A stretch of DNA of 23,637 bases from an uncultured Acetatifactor sp. GTDB taxonomy: Bacteria; Bacillota; Clostridia; Lachnospirales; Lachnospiraceae. The stretch covers positions 1 through 23,637 of the forward strand of contig CAJTOJ010000044.1 in assembly GCA_910577665.1 (NCBI GenBank). The letters are read 5' to 3'. Made by a program: the position numbers and the translations under genes. Shown piece by piece: positions 19,931-23,637 of this stretch. The stretch's first letter is position 1, and every line of letters begins with the position of its first letter. The notes below the pieces were generated by a model. It ran no database searches. It was not told where the DNA came from and saw only the letters and a list, made by a program, of their open reading frames with translations.

Positions 19931-21628
19931 ATGAAAAAGATGATACCGGTGCTGATTGCGATTGTACTGATCCTTATCATTGGGGCAGTGAGCCTGGGTG
20001 GGATGTTATGGGACAAGTACTCATACAGCAAAGAACGGGCTGACCTGGATGCATATTATGGAGTGGGCAGTGGTGGCCTGGCCATCCTTTTACAGGATGA
20101 GAGGATAGAAGGACAGGCTCTCCTGCGGGATGGCACACTTTATTTTGATATAGATACAGTCTGGCAGTATCTAAATGAAGGCTTCTATGTGGATCTGAAT
20201 GAGCAGAAGCTGCTGTATACTGAGGCGGATGATACCACCACAGCCCAGTTTGGCCAGACGGGCTACCAGGACAGGGAGGGTGCCCATGAAGGGGCATATA
20301 CAGTGTGTTTCCTGGAAGGAGAGACTCTGTATGTGGCAGCGGATTACGTGAAGCTGTTCACAAATTATGCATATATGCCCTATGACAGATATGTACAGGT
20401 GAATACCCAGTGGGGGGTCAGGGAGACCATGGAAGTGACGAAGAAGACCCAGGTCCGTGTCAAGGGTGGTATCAAAAGTCCCATTCTGCGGGATCTGGAC
20501 AAGGGAGAGACAGTGGAGATCCTGGAGCAGATGGATACCTGGAGCAAGGTGAAGACATCGGACTCTGTGATCGGCTATGTGGAGAACAAACGTCTGGGGA
20601 ATCTGACCACGGAAGTGGAGACACCGGTGACAGACTATGTGGCACCAGCGTATACTTCCAGGCTTATGGATAGGAAAGTGAGCCTGGGCTGGCATGCTGT
20701 TGGAGGCCCTGCCGGTAACAGCACCCTGGATGGCATGGTGGCAGAGGGGAAAGGGATGAATGTGATCGCGCCTACCTGGTTCAGTCTTACGGATAACCAG
20801 GGGAATTTCCGTTCCTTTGCAGATGCGGCATACGTATCCCGTGCACATGGATATGGTCTGCAGGTCTGGGGTGTGTGGGATAATTTTAACTATAAGAACG
20901 AAACAGGTTCCGATGTGAACAGCTTACAGATTCTTTCCTCCACCACGGTCAGGCAGCAGCTGGTGCAGAATATTGTCACCACATCTGTGAACCTGGGACT
21001 GGACGGAGTGAATATAGATTTTGAATCTCTGTCGGAAGACTGTGGCATACATTATGTCCAGTTTTTGCGGGAATTGTCAGTATTGTGCAGGGAAAGCGGA
21101 TTGGTTCTCTCCATAGACAACTATGTGCCATTCCACTTCAACAATTATTACCGGCTGGATATACAGGGACAGATTGCGGACTATGTGATTATCATGGGAT
21201 ACGATGAACACTGGCACGGCAGTAAGGATCCAGGTAGTGTGGCCAGCATTGATTATGTATCCAACGGCATTACCAATACCCTGGAGAAGGTTCCTGCACA
21301 AAAGGTGGTGAATGCACTTCCTTTCTACACAATCCTGTGGCGGACAGAAGGGACAGAAGTGACAGACCAGTATATTACCTTGAACAATATGGCAGACTAT
21401 CTGGCCCGCATGAATATACAGCCGGAATGGGACGAGACAACCTGCCAGAATTATGCGGAGTGGCAGGAAGGTTCCGCCACCTATCAGCTCTGGATCGAGG
21501 ATGCGGAATCCATCCAGGTGAAGCTGAATGTGATGGGGACGAAGAATATCGGCGGAGTGGCAGTATGGCGGCTGGGATACGGTACGCCGGCAGTATGGGA
21601 GCTGGTAGCAGCATATGCCGCCCAATGA
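19931..21628 (+). CDS. Membrane-anchored SH3 / glycoside hydrolase family 18 protein
   Basis: A 565-residue surface protein. An N-terminal membrane anchor (residues 5-27) precedes a domain like the copper-amine-oxidase N-terminal type (about 45-160, two 'LxxGxLYxxxDxV' strands), a bacterial SH3 domain (about 171-222, 'TQVRVKGGIKSPILRDLDKGETVEIL') and a GH18 barrel (about 245-562). The catalytic motif DGVNIDFE (358-365, E365) and 'IIMGYDEHW' (420-427) are intact, so it probably cleaves beta-1,4 N-acetylglucosamine linkages. Related SH3/GH18 proteins in Firmicutes act on peptidoglycan in spores or walls. AGAGG is about 9 nt from the ATG. A terminator follows; the sortase genes converge on it. 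Confidence 0.9.
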   Translation: MKKMIPVLIAIVLILIIGAVSLGGMLWDKYSYSKERADLDAYYGVGSGGLAILLQDERIEGQALLRDGTLYFDIDTVWQYLNEGFYVDLNEQKLLYTEADDTTTAQFGQTGYQDREGAHEGAYTVCFLEGETLYVAADYVKLFTNYAYMPYDRYVQVNTQWGVRETMEVTKKTQVRVKGGIKSPILRDLDKGETVEILEQMDTWSKVKTSDSVIGYVENKRLGNLTTEVETPVTDYVAPAYTSRLMDRKVSLGWHAVGGPAGNSTLDGMVAEGKGMNVIAPTWFSLTDNQGNFRSFADAAYVSRAHGYGLQVWGVWDNFNYKNETGSDVNSLQILSSTTVRQQLVQNIVTTSVNLGLDGVNIDFESLSEDCGIHYVQFLRELSVLCRESGLVLSIDNYVPFHFNNYYRLDIQGQIADYVIIMGYDEHWHGSKDPGSVASIDYVSNGITNTLEKVPAQKVVNALPFYTILWRTEGTEVTDQYITLNNMADYLARMNIQPEWDETTCQNYAEWQEGSATYQLWIEDAESIQVKLNVMGTKNIGGVAVWRLGYGTPAVWELVAAYAAQ

Positions 21629-21649
21629 CAGCCGGAATACCAGAATAGG

Positions 21650-21696
21650 ATACCCCCTTTGGCACCACCAGATATCTGGTATGTCAAAGGGGGTAT
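21650..21696. terminator. Bidirectional terminator with an inner palindrome
   Basis: ATACCCCCTTTG (21650-21661) pairs perfectly with CAAAGGGGGTAT (21685-21696). The loop holds the 12-bp palindrome CCAGATATCTGG (21668-21679), giving a stem-on-stem shape. It lies between the convergent GH18 and surface-protein genes. Confidence 0.7.
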
Positions 21697-21752
21697 TCAC
21701 TTGAACAGGTTTTCCAGACCAGGTGATTCTTAACCCAAAGACTTTTCCTGTG

Positions 21753-22640
21753 CTACTTTGCAGAAATCCGCTTGACTATGCGGCTTCCCAGGAAGCATAC
21801 CATTGCGGTACAAAACAGCCACAAATATACATGCAGGTAAGGCACACTGTACCCGGTCTTGGGCACGTCATCGTAAAGGTCGTCATCGGAATTGTTGGGA
21901 TTCTGGGGGGCCGGGGTCTGGGTTGGAGCCGGTTCTTCCGTCTGCTGGGTCTGATTCCCGGCCTCCAGTTCCGCCTGCATAGCCAGGTCCTCCGCACTGG
22001 GAGTGGTGCTGAATCTCCAGGGATCTTTCAAGGCGCCATTTTCAAAGCTCAAGGTATCAGCTGCAAAACCATACAGATCATAATAGGTTTTGCCTTCTGC
22101 ATGGGCATATAAATGTCTCACAGTACCGCTGCAGCCCAGGTTCAAGTGAAGACCATCTGTGGTATTGGCCAGTACTTCCAGGTTGGAGACATTACTCCTG
22201 AAGGAACAGGTTGCCGGATTGGGATAATCATATACATACGCATTCTGTACGGGACCTGTGATAGAGCAGATACTTCCGCCAAGCACATAACACAAATCAT
22301 AGCTCCCTGCGGTAACCATGGTGAACTTGTTGTTCTGGGGAATCGTCAGGTTGCCAATGCGCACACTTCCCAGATCCAGCATAGGGGCATTGTCTTCATC
22401 GTTGTACACCACCACGGCATCCCCTTCCTTCAAGTCTTCTGTCAGCAGGTAATATATTTCCCTATGGGGAAGGATAGAATCGTCATAAGTAGAGCCGGCC
22501 TGGTAGTACCATTTACCATCTATGCACTTTACGGCATATGTGTTCCCGGCGGCTGAGGCGGTCAGGGAATTGCTCCCTGGCAGCAGGGTGAGCATGGCAG
22601 CGATGGCCAGCATGGATACAAGTGCTTTGAATTTCTTCAT
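21753..22640 (-). CDS. Secreted surface protein with VPKTG sortase signal
   Basis: A 295-residue exported protein. The signal peptide covers residues 1-31 (likely cleavage after 'LTASAA'). An unrecognised, strand-rich region of about 200 residues with five cysteines follows, then a Pro/Thr/Gln linker (about 232-250). The C-terminal sorting signal is D-D-V-P-K-T-G (VPKTG 259-263), a hydrophobic segment (about 267-285) and a basic tail 'RIVKRISAK'. VPKTG differs from LPXTG in its first residue and resembles the SPKTG/PPKTG signals used by class B sortases in Clostridia. The gene lies 40 nt after a class B sortase, with AAGGAGGG 8 nt from the ATG. It is very likely that sortase's dedicated substrate. 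Confidence 0.85.
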   Translation of the reverse strand: MKKFKALVSMLAIAAMLTLLPGSNSLTASAAGNTYAVKCIDGKWYYQAGSTYDDSILPHREIYYLLTEDLKEGDAVVVYNDEDNAPMLDLGSVRIGNLTIPQNNKFTMVTAGSYDLCYVLGGSICSITGPVQNAYVYDYPNPATCSFRSNVSNLEVLANTTDGLHLNLGCSGTVRHLYAHAEGKTYYDLYGFAADTLSFENGALKDPWRFSTTPSAEDLAMQAELEAGNQTQQTEEPAPTQTPAPQNPNNSDDDLYDDVPKTGYSVPYLHVYLWLFCTAMVCFLGSRIVKRISAK

Positions 22641-22680
22641 GGGAAACCCTCCTTTTTGGTTATTCGGTTATGATTTGAAA

Positions 22681-23559
22681 TTATGGGGTTATGGGGAGAT
22701 AGACATCCCCGCCTTCCACTTCCTTGGCCACCACCACGAAACGTCCTCGCTCCACATGGTAGACACAGGTGGAAAGTGTCAGGAAGTTGTCCCCAAACTG
22801 GGCCTGACCCTCGGTCTCATAGAGGGAGAGAGCTTTTATGTTCTGGTAGAAATCATCAAATTCCTCCTGGGTGTCTGCCTGGAAAAATTTGTAGAACTTA
22901 AATACCGTGTCGGTCTTCTTATACACCTGGGACCGGAATACGGCTATGACCTCATACTTGCGCACGCCATCTCTGGTATGCAGCAGAATCTCCTTGTGGT
23001 CCTGGTAGAAGGACTCCTTCTCGTAATCTGTCAGAGTACCAAACATGGCCCCGGACTTCATGTTGTGCCCGTGTATGATCAAGTTGGTGGTAAGAGGATC
23101 CAGGCTGCTGTCTGTATCCAGGATGAGGCAGCCGTTCCGGTCCTTGGAACCATCGAAACCACGGTACAGGTAGTAAATCTCGTCCCGGGGAGTCCACATG
23201 ACAGGATAATCAATGACCGTATCCGGAATCTGCAGCCAGGCGGCCATATCTTCATTTGCAAGGAACTGTTCCCGGTATGGATTCTCTACAGGTTCCGGGG
23301 TCGGCTCCGGCGTAGGTGTGGGAGCCTGGGTGGGTGTGGGCACTGGTGTAGGAGAGGGGGATGGGGCGGCGGTTCCTGAAAGGCCGGGGGATGGGGGCTG
23401 AAGATCTTCCCCCAGGGCAATCTCTCCCAGGTTGTCCATGGTCTGATGATGACGCTGGTATTCCATCAGCTGCCGGATGCCCAATACCGCTGCCACGATT
23501 ACGCAGGCAGCTGCTACACAGGCCAGTATGACGGATACGGTTTTTTTCGTTTTGTTCAT
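22681..23559 (-). CDS. srtB: Class B sortase
   Basis: A 292-residue membrane transpeptidase that cuts a sorting signal and joins the protein to the cell wall. N-terminal anchor (7-28), a long Pro/Thr/Ser spacer (about 55-92, 'PTPVPTPTQAPTPTPEPTPEP' split as Pro-Thr repeats), then the sortase domain (about 93-290). Catalytic residues: His165 in 'HGHNM', Cys265 in 'TLSTC' and Arg273 in 'GRFVVVA'. 'NGCLILD' is typical of class B. The extended spacer is longer than in classical SrtB and may lift the domain through the wall. First gene of a two-gene operon with its substrate; the promoter is visible at 23592. Confidence 0.92.
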   Translation of the reverse strand: MNKTKKTVSVILACVAAACVIVAAVLGIRQLMEYQRHHQTMDNLGEIALGEDLQPPSPGLSGTAAPSPSPTPVPTPTQAPTPTPEPTPEPVENPYREQFLANEDMAAWLQIPDTVIDYPVMWTPRDEIYYLYRGFDGSKDRNGCLILDTDSSLDPLTTNLIIHGHNMKSGAMFGTLTDYEKESFYQDHKEILLHTRDGVRKYEVIAVFRSQVYKKTDTVFKFYKFFQADTQEEFDDFYQNIKALSLYETEGQAQFGDNFLTLSTCVYHVERGRFVVVAKEVEGGDVYLPITP

Positions 23560-23591
23560 AGAATTACTCTTGCCTTCCTCTGATATTCTAT

Positions 23592-23621
23592 ATTATAAAT
23601 CAAGAAAACGGAATATTGCAA
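23592..23621 (-). promoter_or_regulatory. Promoter of the sortase operon
   Basis: On the minus strand, -35 TTGCAA (23616-23621), 18-bp spacer, perfect -10 TATAAT (23592-23597). The leader is about 25 nt. Confidence 0.65.
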
Positions 23622-23637
23622 CAACTTTACAAATATT

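Overview
This 23.6 kb window looks like a chromosome segment from an anaerobic low-to-mid GC Firmicute. The family is most likely Lachnospiraceae (inference from strong AGGAGG ribosome binding sites, CCA-less tRNA genes, the rpsF-ssb-rpsR-gdpP-rplI-dnaB order, pyruvate formate-lyase fermentation genes, MecA, and a class B sortase). There is no phage, insertion sequence with transposase, CRISPR array or rRNA gene.

Layout. 1-209: the 3' part of tRNA-Glu, tRNA-Cys and a terminator. 369-845: a flavin-binding PNPOx/Nim-like protein. 846-1438: no convincing gene, but a competing-hairpin structure. 1439-3404 (minus): a BlaI-type repressor and an M56 (BlaR1-like) membrane protease with a twin-operator promoter. 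3427-4530: a broken sugar-ABC permease (LplB type) followed by noncoding DNA with a 28-bp tandem repeat. 4577-5305 (minus): sirtuin deacetylase. 5668-6716: YdcF/SanA-like membrane protein and DUF951 protein. 6717-6930: a hairpin-rich spacer. 6931-12461: housekeeping block rpsF, ssb, rpsR, gdpP, rplI, dnaB. 12583-13443: MerR-like regulator with a long coiled tail. 13493-17603 (minus): anaerobic fermentation block. 17665-18087: DUF1858 redox protein. 18146-18958 (minus): mecA. 19009-21696: a long untranslated leader, a small unknown protein and a membrane-anchored SH3/GH18 protein. 21753-23621 (minus): a class B sortase and its probable VPKTG substrate.

The most interesting locus is the fermentation block. 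Pyruvate formate-lyase is split. The 679-residue core carries the Cys-Cys active site but ends before the glycyl-radical domain, which is a separate 80-residue protein two genes downstream. Between them lies a 67-residue protein whose first half resembles the start of the glycyl-radical domain, but whose radical loop is replaced by a C-x2-C-x6-C segment. A 37-nt degenerate copy of the last codons of the core gene lies just after its stop codon, as if a partial tandem duplication built the arrangement. The activase gene pflA follows, behind a strong terminator, its own promoter and a nested three-tier stem-loop leader. A 2[4Fe-4S] ferredoxin closes the block.

Secondary points of interest are the sortase/substrate pair, the roughly 390-nt leader before the gene at 19435, the 28-bp repeats beside the permease pseudogene, and the clean BlaI operator pair controlling a protease without a beta-lactamase. 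All calls were made by reading the sequence; alignments and identity counts are by hand.
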